64,000 nt of DNA. Source: Methylicorpusculum oleiharenae (lineage in GTDB: Bacteria; Pseudomonadota; Gammaproteobacteria; Methylococcales; Methylomonadaceae). Shown one piece after another: positions 1-9,925 of this stretch (within the stretch, counting starts at the first letter, position 1; the number at the start of each line of letters is the position of its first letter). The notes under the pieces are model-generated. The model saw only the letters and a program-made list of their open reading frames with translations, searched no databases and was not told where the DNA came from. The translations under genes and the position numbers were made by a program. Location: contig NZ_WUTY02000001.1 of assembly GCF_009828925.2 (NCBI RefSeq), positions 4,184,492 to 4,248,491 of the forward strand. Reading direction: 5' to 3'.

Positions 1-553
1 TTGTTTCATCTTGTGTTCTCACAGAAAAATTGACCCGCCAGTCATTGTTTCGGCCTTTGAGTCGGACTGGTCCGGCACTCCTACTCTCACTCGATTAAAT
101 CGATTGGTTTAGGTTTGTAACTCAATTTTATCATAATGATTTTTTATCCCGGATCACCCCAAAATCTTATATTGACTTTTGACGAGCTCCTAAGCGATTG
201 AAATAAAAAGACAATTACCTTAAGCGCACGCATTAAGTCAATTTATTGGATTTGATTGATAGAATATTTTGGAGGGGTATGCGGAACGGGTTCACAAAAC
301 GGAACATCGATAAACCGGACTACGAAGAATACTCAAAAATAGTTGTCAATGGCCAACAGAATTGAGCCAATACTTGGTTGATTAAAACGACCACAAAATC
401 ACCTTTAAAACTGATGGACTGTTTTGTCATATGATTTATGGATAGGGCGATCAATTCTTAGTGGCAAAGTTAGATCGATCAAAATTTCCTGAATAGGCCT
501 TCCATTGTTTCAGAAAGTTTCAGTTAATTTGTTACCTATGTGTTACCTAGGAA
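1..553. other. Gene-free stretch at window start
   Basis: No open frame of convincing length or codon character lies here on either strand. It sits directly downstream of the 3' end of tRNA-Thr (minus strand), a common landing site for integrases. A short direct repeat of TGTTACCTA type occurs at about 532-550. It may be the remnant of an island that continues left of the window, but the sequence shows nothing decisive. Confidence 0.4.
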
Positions 554-590
554 TAAAAAAAGGCCTTGGTAAAAAACCTAAGGCCTTGAT
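554..590 (-). terminator. Rho-independent terminator of tRNA-Thr
   Basis: The arms AAGGCCTTGGT and ACCTAAGGCCTT form a GC-containing hairpin, followed on the minus strand by a run of seven T. It lies immediately downstream of the tRNA-Thr 3' end, as expected for its terminator. Confidence 0.8.
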
Positions 591-595
591 TTTAT

Positions 596-671
596 TGGAG
601 CTGGTGATGGGACTCGAACCCGCGACCGGCTGATTACAAATCAGCTGCTCTACCAACTGAGCTACACCAGC
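596..671 (-). tRNA. tRNA-Thr (anticodon TGT)
   Basis: A 76-nt cloverleaf is read on the minus strand. Acceptor arms GCTGGTG and CACCAGC pair fully. The D arm contains AGTTGGTAGAGC. The anticodon stem GCTGA/TCAGC encloses the loop TTTGTAA, giving anticodon TGT. The T arm contains GGTTCGAGTCC, and the 3' end TCCA is encoded. A good promoter lies just upstream and a terminator just downstream, so it is a single-gene unit. Confidence 0.97.
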
Positions 672-684
672 AAAGAAGCTGTGC

Positions 685-712
685 ATTATACAGAACTTTT
701 TTATGACTGCAA
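685..712 (-). promoter_or_regulatory. Sigma-70 promoter of tRNA-Thr
   Basis: On the minus strand a TTGCAG -35 box and a perfect TATAAT -10 box are separated by 16 bp. The -10 lies about 14 bp before the mature 5' end of tRNA-Thr. Confidence 0.8.
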
Positions 713-725
713 ACCCTTTTTAGGG

Positions 726-1538
726 TTAACTTTTGATGCATGTTTTCGGGACCAATGCGCTGGTTTTTCCTGAAAAATAATATCCGGCAAGGCCAAGCCA
801 TTCTCTTGTGCCGTAAACAAATTGCTCCAGATGCTCTGCAAAAGCAAAGTCTACTTTTACCTGCTGCGATGGTGTTGTCCAATGATCCACCGGATAAGCC
901 GTTACAGGCCAATCAACCTGGCAAAATACGCCAACCGCTCGCGGCATATGAGAAGCACTGGTGATCAATAACCAGAACTCGCCAGTCTTCGGGTTTACTA
1001 ACTGCTTGGTTAATATTGCGTTTTCGTAGGAATTTCTTGAATTGCTTTCGAATTGAATGCTTGAAACATCCAAACCCTGTTGTTGAAAAAGTTGCGCCGC
1101 GATATCCGCTTCTGATTTTTTTAACGCTTTCAGGCCACCCGATCCTCCTGCAAATACCCGTTTTGCCTCGGGATATTGTCTGACTAAACGCATAAACGCT
1201 AAAGCACGTTCAGTGTAAGCCTTGAGCTCAACTTGTTGCCATTTGATGCTGGCTTCGATTTTTTCATTGCCTCCTAACATGATGATGCCGTCAATATGAT
1301 CAGGCAAAGGAGGATTAACCGGAAACGTTGATTCAAGGGGATCCAAAAGCCATTGACCAATCGGCATTAAGGCGATCAACCAAAAAATCAGCACGCAAGC
1401 CGTCAGCAATCCACGCGCTAATTTATAACGACCCAACCAAAAAAGAACACAGGCCAGAGTTACGGCAAAAAGCAAAAGGTGATCGGGTGAAACAATTGCC
1501 CAGATCAGTTTCGAACACCAGAAAAAAATTGTGTCCAT
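726..1538 (-). CDS. YdcF/ElyC-type DUF218 membrane protein
   Basis: Two N-terminal hydrophobic segments (roughly residues 10-60) are followed by a soluble DUF218 domain with the family's GGSGG and SASHMPRA motifs. Family members such as ElyC, SanA and YdcF are inner-membrane proteins with a domain facing the periplasm and are linked to envelope integrity; the exact reaction is unknown. I chose the ATG at 1538 (270 aa) because the upstream in-frame codons would overlap ubiA; with this start ubiA ends 10 bp before it, which suggests co-transcription. Which subfamily member this is cannot be settled from sequence alone. Confidence 0.8.
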   Translation of the reverse strand: MDTIFFWCSKLIWAIVSPDHLLLFAVTLACVLFWLGRYKLARGLLTACVLIFWLIALMPIGQWLLDPLESTFPVNPPLPDHIDGIIMLGGNEKIEASIKWQQVELKAYTERALAFMRLVRQYPEAKRVFAGGSGGLKALKKSEADIAAQLFQQQGLDVSSIQFESNSRNSYENAILTKQLVNPKTGEFWLLITSASHMPRAVGVFCQVDWPVTAYPVDHWTTPSQQVKVDFAFAEHLEQFVYGTREWLGLAGYYFSGKTSALVPKTCIKS

Positions 1539-1548
1539 GAGGGCGGTA

Positions 1549-2421
1549 TCAACGCACCCAATAATCGAGCACAATGCCTATAAACACAACCAAACCGAAC
1601 CAGTTGTTATTTAAAAACGCCTTAAAACACTGGGATTTTTCGCGTTTAAAAATCAACTGTTGCTGATAGATAAAAAATCCGGCCCCTGCACATACTCCCG
1701 CATAAAAAACCCATCCCATGGCTTGCAAATAGCCTACCGTCAGCAGCAAACTGATGATGAGCAATTGAAGCCCACCCATAATTTCTCGGTCTTTGTCACC
1801 GAACAAGATTGCGGTCGATTTTACGCCTATTTTAAGATCATCCTCTTTGTCGACCATTGCATACATGGTGTCATACACCAGAGCCCATAAGATAACGGCG
1901 ATGTAGAGTACCCAGGCTGTTAGCGGAATCGCTTCAGTTTCTGCGGCATAAGCCATAGGCACTGCCCAACCGAAGGCTATTCCCAAATAGGCCTGAGGCA
2001 AGTGAGTATAGCGCTTCATAAACGGGTAACTGGCAGCCAGAAACGCACCGCCAAAAGAAAGCCCTATGGTGAGCGTATTTAGCAGTAACACCAAAGCGAA
2101 TGCGCAAAGGCTCAACATCACAAAAATAATCAGGGCTTCTTTGGTGGTAACTTTACCGGCGGCAATCGGGCGCAGACGAGTCCGTTCCACATGAGGATCA
2201 AAATCGCGATCCGCATAATCGTTGATTACACAGCCTGCAGAACGCATCAGCACAACACCCGCGCAAAATACAAACAGGATTTTTAGATTGGGACTTCCTT
2301 CACTGGCAAGCCATAACGCCCATAAGGCAGGCCAAAGCAGTATATAAATGCCAATCGGTCTATCGAGCCTGGCTAGCAACCAGTACTGTTTCGCTCGCTC
2401 TTGAATCTGCTGACTGTTCAC
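1549..2421 (-). CDS. ubiA: 4-hydroxybenzoate octaprenyltransferase
   Basis: 290 aa, the usual length for UbiA, with about eight membrane segments. Both aspartate-rich Mg-prenyl-diphosphate motifs are present: NDYADRDFD at residues 67-75 and DTMYAMVDKEDD at 184-195. The enzyme attaches the polyprenyl chain to 4-hydroxybenzoate in ubiquinone synthesis at the inner membrane. It is followed after 10 bp by the DUF218 gene. No ubiC (chorismate lyase) is adjacent. Confidence 0.95.
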   Translation of the reverse strand: MNSQQIQERAKQYWLLARLDRPIGIYILLWPALWALWLASEGSPNLKILFVFCAGVVLMRSAGCVINDYADRDFDPHVERTRLRPIAAGKVTTKEALIIFVMLSLCAFALVLLLNTLTIGLSFGGAFLAASYPFMKRYTHLPQAYLGIAFGWAVPMAYAAETEAIPLTAWVLYIAVILWALVYDTMYAMVDKEDDLKIGVKSTAILFGDKDREIMGGLQLLIISLLLTVGYLQAMGWVFYAGVCAGAGFFIYQQQLIFKREKSQCFKAFLNNNWFGLVVFIGIVLDYWVR

Positions 2422-2533
2422 CGGAATGTCCTGTTTATTGATGCGTTGTTCAATTGAAAAGGTGTCCCGCTTTTACTGGCATCGGGAATAAAAATGGTAT
2501 TATAGCGTTTTAATATTCCGTTATGTTTGCACT

Positions 2534-2881
2534 ATGAACGTAAAAATCTATCACAACCCGCGTTGCAGTAAATCACGTCAAACCCTGCAATTACTGCAGG
2601 ATAAAGGCCTGGATATTGAAATCATTGAATATTTAAAAACACCTCCCTCTACTTCGGAGCTCGACGATATTCTAGAAAAGTTAAACATGGAACCGCGTGA
2701 GCTCATGCGAAAAAGTGAAGCGGAATACAAAGAATATGGCCTGGATAATTCGAACCTGGACCGCCAAGCCTTAATAGATGGTATGGTTGCCAATCCAAAA
2801 TTGATCGAAAGACCTATCGTACTGGCCAACGATAAGGCGGCAATTGGCCGACCTCCTGAAAATGTTTTAACTATTTTATGA
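2534..2881 (+). CDS. arsC: ArsC-family arsenate reductase (glutaredoxin-dependent type)
   Basis: 115 aa with a thioredoxin-like fold. The catalytic cysteine is C11 in the NPRCSKSR motif, and the C-terminal RPIVLAND and IGRPPE segments are typical of the ArsC/Spx family. It reduces arsenate to arsenite using glutathione and glutaredoxin. No arsenite pump or ArsR lies nearby, so it may be a YffB/ArsC-like housekeeping reductase rather than a resistance gene. It is divergent from ubiA. Confidence 0.88.
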   Translation: MNVKIYHNPRCSKSRQTLQLLQDKGLDIEIIEYLKTPPSTSELDDILEKLNMEPRELMRKSEAEYKEYGLDNSNLDRQALIDGMVANPKLIERPIVLANDKAAIGRPPENVLTIL

Positions 2882-2960
2882 GACTTGCGCCCTATTAGGT
2901 TTCAAACAACCTGCTCTTTTTTATCGCTGATAGCGTGTAAACTGTTTTAATTTCATTATT

Positions 2961-3302
2961 ATGAAACCCTCTTTTTATCATTCGATAGCCTTAGCCGGTT
3001 TTTTTGGCTTATTCGCTTTACTTATGCTTTGGCCAACTGTGCTGACTGAAAGCAGCCGATTCCCAGTGGCAATGATTCTTTTATTAAGCGTGACGCCTTT
3101 ACTTTTACCAATGCGCGGACTGCTGCACGGCCGGCGAAAAAGCTGCGCGTGGGCTGCTTACATCAGCCTGATCTATATTATTCATGGCACAGCTGAAGCC
3201 TATGTCAATCCAGCCGAACGCTCACTTGCCCTGCTTGAGATTCTGTTTAGCCTGATGCTGTTTATGGGCGCGACATTTTATGTTCGGGCACTGAAATCGT
3301 AA
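2961..3302 (+). CDS. DUF2069 small membrane protein
   Basis: 113 aa with four predicted hydrophobic helices and a basic loop after the second one (GLLHGRRKS). It matches the DUF2069 family of gammaproteobacterial inner-membrane proteins of unknown function. It lies 9 bp upstream of hda, an arrangement often seen in gammaproteobacteria, so the two are probably co-transcribed. Confidence 0.85.
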   Translation: MKPSFYHSIALAGFFGLFALLMLWPTVLTESSRFPVAMILLLSVTPLLLPMRGLLHGRRKSCAWAAYISLIYIIHGTAEAYVNPAERSLALLEILFSLMLFMGATFYVRALKS

Positions 3303-3311
3303 GCAAGAATA

Positions 3312-4016
3312 ATGGTCGAGCAAATCCCTTTAGCATTTGAACACAGATTAAGACCTTCGTTTAACAGCTTTTACCCGGGTAAAAACCAGGAAGCGATCAA
3401 TCATCTGATTCAATGCGTATCATTTGAAGGAGAACAGCAAATTTATATCTGGGGAAACTCAGGGCTTGGCAAAACCCATTTAATGCAAGCCTGCTGCCTG
3501 CTGGCGGAAGAACAGAAAAAAACGGCTTTCTATTATGAATTTATAAATCCGGGCTTACCCGACACCGGTTTATTAAATGGCCTGGAAGAATATGAAGTGG
3601 TTTGTTTTGATAATATTGACGCCATTGCAGGCCACACAGAGTGGGAGCAGCAATTCTTTAATTTTTACAACCGGCACCGGGATAATGGTTACAGGTTAAT
3701 CCTGTCCTCAAATTGCCCGCCTAACTGGCTGACGATTGAATTGCCGGATCTTAAGACCCGTCTCAACTGGGGATTGACCCTAAAATTGCAGACCCTTACC
3801 GACGAAGAGATTATATTGGCCTTGAGCTTCAGGGCGAAGCAATTAGGTTTTGATCTGTCTCCGCAAGTCGGCCGATTTTTGTTCAACCGTTATGCAAGAG
3901 ATACGGTTACGCTATGGCAATTACTGATTGAGTTGGACCATGCCACACTGGCTGCAAAACGCAAGCTGACCCTACCGTTTCTGAAACAAATCCTCGGCAA
4001 GAATGACCTCCCCTAG
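3312..4016 (+). CDS. hda: DnaA regulatory inactivator Hda
   Basis: 234 aa, a DnaA-like AAA+ protein without the DNA-binding domain IV. The N-terminal QIPLAF (residues 4-9) is the beta-clamp binding motif. Walker A is GNSGLGKT at 48-55 and Walker B is VVCFDNID near residue 96. Hda bound to the clamp stimulates ATP hydrolysis by DnaA and prevents re-initiation. It overlaps panE by 14 bp, so the two are translationally coupled. Confidence 0.95.
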   Translation: MVEQIPLAFEHRLRPSFNSFYPGKNQEAINHLIQCVSFEGEQQIYIWGNSGLGKTHLMQACCLLAEEQKKTAFYYEFINPGLPDTGLLNGLEEYEVVCFDNIDAIAGHTEWEQQFFNFYNRHRDNGYRLILSSNCPPNWLTIELPDLKTRLNWGLTLKLQTLTDEEIILALSFRAKQLGFDLSPQVGRFLFNRYARDTVTLWQLLIELDHATLAAKRKLTLPFLKQILGKNDLP

Positions 4017-4956
4017 AATATTGATCATCGGTGCCGGCGCCATTGGCGGATTTTATGGCGCTTTACTGGCAAAATCCGGAGCAGATGTTGCAGTTGTCTG
4101 CCGTTCAGATTACGAGACTGTCAAACAGCAGGGGTTTAACATCCATAGCCATAACCTGGGGGATTGGATATTTCGGCCCAGTCAGGTTCTAAGACAGGCA
4201 GGCGAATATTCGGGCACAGCTGATTATGTCATTTTATGCACTAAAGCTGTGAAACACATCGACGGACCGGCATTGATAAAACCCGCCGTCACTAAAAATA
4301 CGGTCGTTGTCTTCATCCAAAATGGCGTCGAAACCGAACAGATAATGCATGAAGCCTTCCCCCAAAATGAAATCATCAGCGGACTTGCTTTTATTTGCAG
4401 CAACCGCCTTGAGCCAGGGAAAATCTTACACCTGGCCTACGGCAAACTGGTTTTAGGCAATTTTCCGGGCGGGATTAGCCCTAAAACAAACCGCTTATGC
4501 GAGTTGATTAATCAAGCCGGCATGACCTGCCAGTCTACTGAGGACATTGTTACAGCACGCTGGCAAAAATGCATTTGGAACGCGCCGTTTAACCCCTTAT
4601 CAGTATTATCAGGCGGCTTGGCAACTCAGGAAATACTGGGCACCCAGGAAAAGCTGGTACGTGCGATTATGCAGGAAATTGTCGATATTGCCCGCGCCTG
4701 TGGTCATGAGCTACCGGCCGATATCATTGATACCAATATCAAAAACACCTACGCGATGCCACCTTATAAAACCAGTATGCTGCTTGATTTTGAACGCGGA
4801 CAGCCGATGGAAATCGAAGCAATTATAGGCAATGCAGTTCGTGCAGGGCGTAGGGAAAACGTCGCCATTCCTCACTTGGAAACTGTTTATGGCTTATTAA
4901 AACTGCGCGAACTTCAGTTTAATCTCACGCATGAAGCTTCACCAGGGCAACAGTGA
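4003..4956 (+). CDS. panE: 2-dehydropantoate 2-reductase
   Basis: 317 aa. An N-terminal Rossmann motif GAGAIGGFYGALL binds NADPH. The catalytic-lysine region is WQKCIWNAPFNPLSVLSG, and the substrate-binding segment is FERGQPMEIEAIIGN. It reduces ketopantoate to pantoate for coenzyme A synthesis. The start overlaps hda by 14 bp, and its 3' end overlaps the convergent SDR gene by 18 bp. Confidence 0.92.
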   Translation: MTSPRILIIGAGAIGGFYGALLAKSGADVAVVCRSDYETVKQQGFNIHSHNLGDWIFRPSQVLRQAGEYSGTADYVILCTKAVKHIDGPALIKPAVTKNTVVVFIQNGVETEQIMHEAFPQNEIISGLAFICSNRLEPGKILHLAYGKLVLGNFPGGISPKTNRLCELINQAGMTCQSTEDIVTARWQKCIWNAPFNPLSVLSGGLATQEILGTQEKLVRAIMQEIVDIARACGHELPADIIDTNIKNTYAMPPYKTSMLLDFERGQPMEIEAIIGNAVRAGRRENVAIPHLETVYGLLKLRELQFNLTHEASPGQQ

Positions 4957-5634
4957 TCCGTCATATTTAATGAACTGACCAGACTGCTCGGCAGAAAAGT
5001 TTTCGATTATTTTTCGCATACCAGCCACACTTTGTTTTGCATCAATCAAACCCTGAGGTCCACCCATATCGGTTCTGACCCATCCGGGATGCAAGACCAA
5101 CACACCGATGTCTTTGGCTTTCAGGTCCAATGAAAGGCTTTTCATCGCCGCATTTAAAGCCGCCTTACTGGAGCGATACAAAATACTGCCGCCGCTGGTG
5201 TTATCCGCAATACTCCCCATTTGACTGGTGATTGAGACCAGCAGTTTTTTTCCGCCAAGCTCCAATTGGGATAAAAATGCTTCTGCCATTTTGACCGGGG
5301 CCAAGGTATTGATTAACAGAGTTTGCTGCCACATCTGATAATCCAAGTCGCCAAACCCATGACCCGCCTTATCACCGTAAATACCCGCATTATTGATCAG
5401 CACATCAATTGAGCGGTGTTTAAGCTGCGCCGAAAGCGCATCAATTTGATCAAAAGACATGACATCCAAAGCCTCAATCGACAGATTGAGAAACTTTTTG
5501 CCTAATTGATTCAACTCGGCTGCCGTTTCAGGATTTCTGCAACCAGCGATGGTGTCCCAGCCTTCAGCCGCGAATTGAGCCGCAAATTCAAGACCCAAAC
5601 CCCGATTGGCTCCGGTTATTAATACAGTTGACAT
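4939..5634 (-). CDS. Short-chain dehydrogenase (SDR, sniffer/CsgA-like)
   Basis: 231 aa classical SDR. It has the cofactor motif TGANRGLG (about residues 7-14), NNAG near residue 86, and the catalytic YRSSK. The sequence resembles the carbonyl-reductase/C-factor group, whose substrates are usually unknown. It converges with panE, and the flavin reductase gene lies 61 bp upstream on the same strand. Confidence 0.85.
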   Translation of the reverse strand: MSTVLITGANRGLGLEFAAQFAAEGWDTIAGCRNPETAAELNQLGKKFLNLSIEALDVMSFDQIDALSAQLKHRSIDVLINNAGIYGDKAGHGFGDLDYQMWQQTLLINTLAPVKMAEAFLSQLELGGKKLLVSITSQMGSIADNTSGGSILYRSSKAALNAAMKSLSLDLKAKDIGVLVLHPGWVRTDMGGPQGLIDAKQSVAGMRKIIENFSAEQSGQFIKYDGSLLPW

Positions 5635-5695
5635 AAATAACCTCAGATTAAATCTATAAACTACAAAGTGCGCCCTTAAATTGGCGCACTGAAAA

Positions 5696-6178
5696 TTATG
5701 CCGTCAGTTTTCTATATCCGGTACTGTAATAGAGTATAGGGTCACCTTCGCGGCAAACAACATTATTCACTTCACCCACAATAATCCAGTGGGTACCTGC
5801 TTTGACTTTCTGCAGAACACGGCATTCAAGTGAGGCAAGGCTATCATCCAACAATGGCATACCCTCTTTACCCTGGCTCCAGGATACATTTCGAAAGCGA
5901 TCTTCCTGGCTGGCTTTACCGGCAAATTCATTAGACACTTGCTCCTGTTTTGCCGTTAAAATATTAACCGCAAAATGCTGACTCTCTTCAATACCCTCTC
6001 CTGTATCCGCCCTCTCGTTAATACAAACCAGTACTTGTGGAGGATCCAGTGAAACACTGGAAAAAGAGGTTGCCGTCATGCCTTGCAATCCAAAACGCTC
6101 TGATTGCGTGGTAACGACTGTTACACCACTGGCCCAGAGTTGTAACGCATTTTTAAATTCACTTGCTTCAACAGTCAT
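5696..6178 (-). CDS. Flavin reductase-like FMN-binding protein
   Basis: 160 aa, matching the DIM6/NTAB-type flavin reductase domain: ASGVTVVTT near the start, MTATSFSSVSLDPP, and a C-terminal HWIIVGEV segment. Such proteins bind FMN and either reduce free flavin with NAD(P)H for a partner monooxygenase or act as small flavoproteins. No monooxygenase is adjacent, so the partner is unknown. Confidence 0.85.
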   Translation of the reverse strand: MTVEASEFKNALQLWASGVTVVTTQSERFGLQGMTATSFSSVSLDPPQVLVCINERADTGEGIEESQHFAVNILTAKQEQVSNEFAGKASQEDRFRNVSWSQGKEGMPLLDDSLASLECRVLQKVKAGTHWIIVGEVNNVVCREGDPILYYSTGYRKLTA

Positions 6179-6374
6179 GTTATTTGCTTTTAAATGATGT
6201 GTTTAACAGAGCTTGGCGGTATTTGCCTTCAACCGCAATACCTGCCAACTATCAGTAGCTGGAAGACCCTGACGATAATCGAGGATCAGGCGATGCTGAG
6301 TAAAGCATCACCTGAAGCCGCCGGAAAAGCTGCTCATGATACTATAATTCGACGAAAGGGAAAAACTCAGAGTA

Positions 6375-7937
6375 TCAGCGCTTCTCCTTGGCAAACCAAC
6401 CCATGACAAACAAAGTGATCAATCCACACCAGAGCAGAATCGGAACCAAGTAAAAATAGCTCTGATAAAAAGTAACCGGAGGAGTCTTCAAATAAGGTAC
6501 TTGATACAGCCCTGTCCATTCCTCATGGATAGGTGAGCGTTCCAGTATCTGCCCGGTTGCCAGAGAAACCGTAGATATTCCGGTATTGGTAACCCGCAAA
6601 ACCGGCCGTCTGAATTCAACACCTCGTGCCAGCGTCATGTACATATGCTGATAAGGCTCCTGCCAGGTGCCGTACCAGGAATCATTGGTCACATTAACAA
6701 TAAATTGTGCTCCCAATTGAGCTAAACCAAGCGAGAATTTAGGGAAAAGGCTCTCGTAGCATATTTGCGGACCGATTTTAAAGTCATCCAGTTTTAGCAG
6801 TGCTGTAGGGCCTGCGCCTCTTGCAAAATGACCGGTAGGCGGAAGCCATTTACGGATATCCGGGAACCACTGCTCTCCCGGAATATACTCACCAAAGGCC
6901 AACAGAATGGTCTTGCTGTAATGTGGCGCAGTCAACTGACCGTTGCTATCCAGCGCAAATAAAGAATTAGTCATCAATCGCACTGACCGATCAACACTGT
7001 AAGCCCCTGTAATTAAGGCCTGTTGACGTTCTTTCAGAAACTGGCTCAACGCCAACGGATAGTCATTAAACTTAAATTCATCCCCCAGCAAAACTGGAAA
7101 AGCCGTTTCAGGCCATAACACAAAATCAACCTTGTCTTTAGAATTTACCAGAGCCTTATCGGTCAGGCGAAGGTGGCGTTTAAATATTTCCTGGGTATAT
7201 CCCTCACCCAATTCGGCCGCCATTTTTTCAGAATTGCCTATATTGGCTTGCACCAATGCCGCGTTTAACGAAGCATCCGGAGCCGGCACCCGGCTTTTCA
7301 ACCATAAGCCGCCCGCATTCAATAATACAAACCCCCAAACCACGGCCATCAACGTCAGTTTTCCGGTCCGGTTGGTACGGTTTATCCAGGCCCGGTAAAA
7401 AGCCAGGTTAGTCAACAAAGTTAACGCGCTTAAACCACTAAACCCAATATATTCAGCCCATTGATAAAGGGGTACACCGGCACCAAACCAGCTGTATCCG
7501 AAATTCCAGTCAAATAGCGTCAAGGAATAAAATTCACTCAAGGTCGTCAGCATTGCCATCATGACCAGCGAAAGACGCGCAGCCGGGCTGAATCGGCGTT
7601 GCCATAAAAACCAGAATAAACCCGCTATTGGCACAAACAAATGCGCTATCAAGCCATAGATGACCATGCCAACCAAAGACAAAGTCCAGTTAAGATGCGC
7701 AAACTCATGAAGCAGGTGGGTGACCCAGTTAAAGCCAATCAATGTAAACACAAACGAGGTGACCATGCCTCCCAACACCACATTTTTCAGGGTTGACTGT
7801 TGCATCCAAAATAGCCATAACGGCACAAAACCAAACAAGGAAGCCCAAGGCGGAAAAGGAATATAGCTGGTTCCGATAAAAATTCCCGACAATATCGGAA
7901 GCCACCATTGACAGCGCTGTATCGCTTTAAAATTCAT
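6375..7937 (-). CDS. lnt: Apolipoprotein N-acyltransferase
   Basis: About 520 aa. Six or more N-terminal membrane helices are followed by a periplasmic nitrilase domain and a final C-terminal helix. The catalytic triad is visible as Glu in LWPETAFP (about 277), Lys in HYSKTILLAFGEY (about 342) and Cys in QICYESLF (about 393). It transfers the third acyl chain to the N-terminal cysteine of lipoproteins. The ATG at 7937 is preferred to an upstream GTG two codons away. Lnt is often beside corC/ybeX; here it stands alone. Confidence 0.95.
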   Translation of the reverse strand: MNFKAIQRCQWWLPILSGIFIGTSYIPFPPWASLFGFVPLWLFWMQQSTLKNVVLGGMVTSFVFTLIGFNWVTHLLHEFAHLNWTLSLVGMVIYGLIAHLFVPIAGLFWFLWQRRFSPAARLSLVMMAMLTTLSEFYSLTLFDWNFGYSWFGAGVPLYQWAEYIGFSGLSALTLLTNLAFYRAWINRTNRTGKLTLMAVVWGFVLLNAGGLWLKSRVPAPDASLNAALVQANIGNSEKMAAELGEGYTQEIFKRHLRLTDKALVNSKDKVDFVLWPETAFPVLLGDEFKFNDYPLALSQFLKERQQALITGAYSVDRSVRLMTNSLFALDSNGQLTAPHYSKTILLAFGEYIPGEQWFPDIRKWLPPTGHFARGAGPTALLKLDDFKIGPQICYESLFPKFSLGLAQLGAQFIVNVTNDSWYGTWQEPYQHMYMTLARGVEFRRPVLRVTNTGISTVSLATGQILERSPIHEEWTGLYQVPYLKTPPVTFYQSYFYLVPILLWCGLITLFVMGWFAKEKR

Positions 7938-8048
7938 AATCACACTTATAAATGAAAAAAATCTTGCCGATTATCTTACATGCGCAAAGTGAACGCCGAA
8001 TCTTTTAATACTGAGGACCATTAACGGTCCAATACCCTTAGGGGTCGA

Positions 8049-9326
8049 TCAAGGCAGGTTTTCACCCTTTAGCGCCGCATCAAGCTGCTTTTCAGATAGC
8101 TCATTTTCCCATTTGGAAATCACAATGGTCGCAACGCCGTTGCCGATCAGATTGGTTAAAGCACGGGCCTCGGACATGAAACGGTCAATACCTAAAATCA
8201 GCGCTAGCCCTGCCACCGGGATATCAGGTATGGCTGATAAGGTTGCTGTGAGTGTAATAAACCCGCTGCCTGTCACCCCGGATGCGCCTTTTGAGGTCAG
8301 TAGCAAGACACCAAGAATGGTTAACTCCTGCTCCCAACTGAGCACCGTGTTAGTAGCCTGAGCCACAAAAATAGCCGCCATGGTCAGATAGATAGAAGTA
8401 CCGTCCAGATTAAACGAATAACCGGTAGGGATTACCAATCCGACAACGGGTTTGGAGCATCCCAATTGTTCCATCTTGAACAACATGCGAGGTAACACGG
8501 ATTCTGAAGAAGAAGTCCCCAGCACAATCAGCAATTCATCCCTGATGTAAGCAATAAATTTAATAATGCTGAAGCCGGCAAACTTTGCAACCAGTCCTAA
8601 TATAATAAAAATGAACAACAAACAGGTGAGATAGAAACTGCCCATCAACTTGGCAAGCGGAATCAGTGAAACAATGCCGTACTTTCCAATGGTAAAAGCC
8701 ATCGCCCCGAAAGCACCGATTGGCGCAAGCTTCATCAGCGTCGCTACCACGCCGAAAAAAGCCTGCGAAACCTGTTCGAGAAACACAACAACCGCTTTGC
8801 CATTCTGCCCCATCACCGCCAATGAAAAGCCAAATAAAACTGAAAAAAGTAACACCTGCAGAATATCCCCTTTGGCAAACGCACCCATCACTGTTTCAGG
8901 AATGATATTGAGCAGAAAATCGACAATAGACTGTGACTTCGCAGCCGATGTGTAAGTGCTAAGCGCAGTGGTATCCAGGACATCAACATTGGCATTCATA
9001 CCCGCACCGGGCTTAAGAACATGCACAACAATCAGGCCAATCATCAAAGCCAATGTACTGAGTATTTCAAAATACACTAATGCCTTGGCACCCACCCTGC
9101 CCACTTTTTTCATATCCTGCATTCCGGCAATCCCAATGACCACCGTGCAAAAAATAATTGGCGCAATAATCATTTTTATCAACTTGATAAAACCATCACC
9201 CAAAGGTTTCATTGCCGCACCGGTATCAGGGTAAAAATGTCCCAATAAAATACCCGCCGCGATGGCGACCAAAACTTGAAAATACAGATGGCGGTGAATA
9301 TTTTGCTTGTACAGTCGAACTGGCAT
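8049..9326 (-). CDS. dctA: C4-dicarboxylate:cation symporter DctA
   Basis: 425 aa with about eight membrane segments of the dicarboxylate/amino acid:cation symporter (DAACS) fold. Diagnostic motifs are the serine-rich [12 protein letters not shown] in hairpin 1, [17 protein letters not shown] in TM7, and [12 protein letters not shown] in hairpin 2. It imports succinate, fumarate or malate. The ATG at 9326 is preferred because the upstream 8 residues are not typical. In a methanotroph this would allow limited use of organic acids. Confidence 0.92.
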   Translation of the reverse strand: MPVRLYKQNIHRHLYFQVLVAIAAGILLGHFYPDTGAAMKPLGDGFIKLIKMIIAPIIFCTVVIGIAGMQDMKKVGRVGAKALVYFEILSTLALMIGLIVVHVLKPGAGMNANVDVLDTTALSTYTSAAKSQSIVDFLLNIIPETVMGAFAKGDILQVLLFSVLFGFSLAVMGQNGKAVVVFLEQVSQAFFGVVATLMKLAPIGAFGAMAFTIGKYGIVSLIPLAKLMGSFYLTCLLFIFIILGLVAKFAGFSIIKFIAYIRDELLIVLGTSSSESVLPRMLFKMEQLGCSKPVVGLVIPTGYSFNLDGTSIYLTMAAIFVAQATNTVLSWEQELTILGVLLLTSKGASGVTGSGFITLTATLSAIPDIPVAGLALILGIDRFMSEARALTNLIGNGVATIVISKWENELSEKQLDAALKGENLP

Positions 9327-9514
9327 GGGATGACACCGAAAAGGTAGCAATGATTAAGGACCGATTCTACCATGCAGCCAAGCGTACTTTGGTTGAGTAT
9401 CAATCGAGGGCAGCAATTCCCAGTTTGACCTTTTAATACGGCTCTGTGATGTGAACTATAATCACTTTCATGAGTCTCATTGGCGGACCATAAAAACATA
9501 ACAGGAGGTCTGCC

Positions 9515-9904
9515 ATGAAAACTCAAATAATAAAAACACCCCATGCTTTAGCGATAATCGTTTCAGGATTAATTATCGGATCATTGTCATTAAATGCCAG
9601 CGCAAACGATAGGGTAAATACCCAAAGCAGCACGCCACTTACCTACAAGTCTCATTCAATCAACCATAATATTTACAGTTACCCCAGCAATATCAAAAGT
9701 AAGGCTTCCCTTCAAGCGGAGCTAATTTATGTCAGCCAGGCTAATGGTCCGGCCATTTATAGCTATAGCCATTCAGGAACCGAAACAACAGTTCCCTTGA
9801 ATGTCGGATATGTGGATACCGCCTACAACCCGGCTATTTACAGTTATGATTCACCCCTTATCAATGGCGAGGTGGATGTGCTACCTACCGTGATTATTGA
9901 CTAA
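9515..9904 (+). CDS. Small secreted protein with repeated IYSY motif
   Basis: 129 aa preceded by an excellent ribosome-binding site (AGGAGG, 7 bp before the ATG). A signal peptide spans about residues 1-30 and ends at SLNASA. The mature part carries three copies of an IYSY motif (NIYSYP, AIYSYS, AIYSYD), spaced by roughly 30 residues, and no cysteines. I recognise no family. The Tyr/Ser-rich repeat suggests an extracellular or periplasmic structural protein, but this is only inference. It is divergent from dctA, and a MITE-like repeat starts 22 bp after its stop. Confidence 0.65.
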   Translation: MKTQIIKTPHALAIIVSGLIIGSLSLNASANDRVNTQSSTPLTYKSHSINHNIYSYPSNIKSKASLQAELIYVSQANGPAIYSYSHSGTETTVPLNVGYVDTAYNPAIYSYDSPLINGEVDVLPTVIID

Positions 9905-9925
9905 GTAGTGCGAAACAAAACAATA

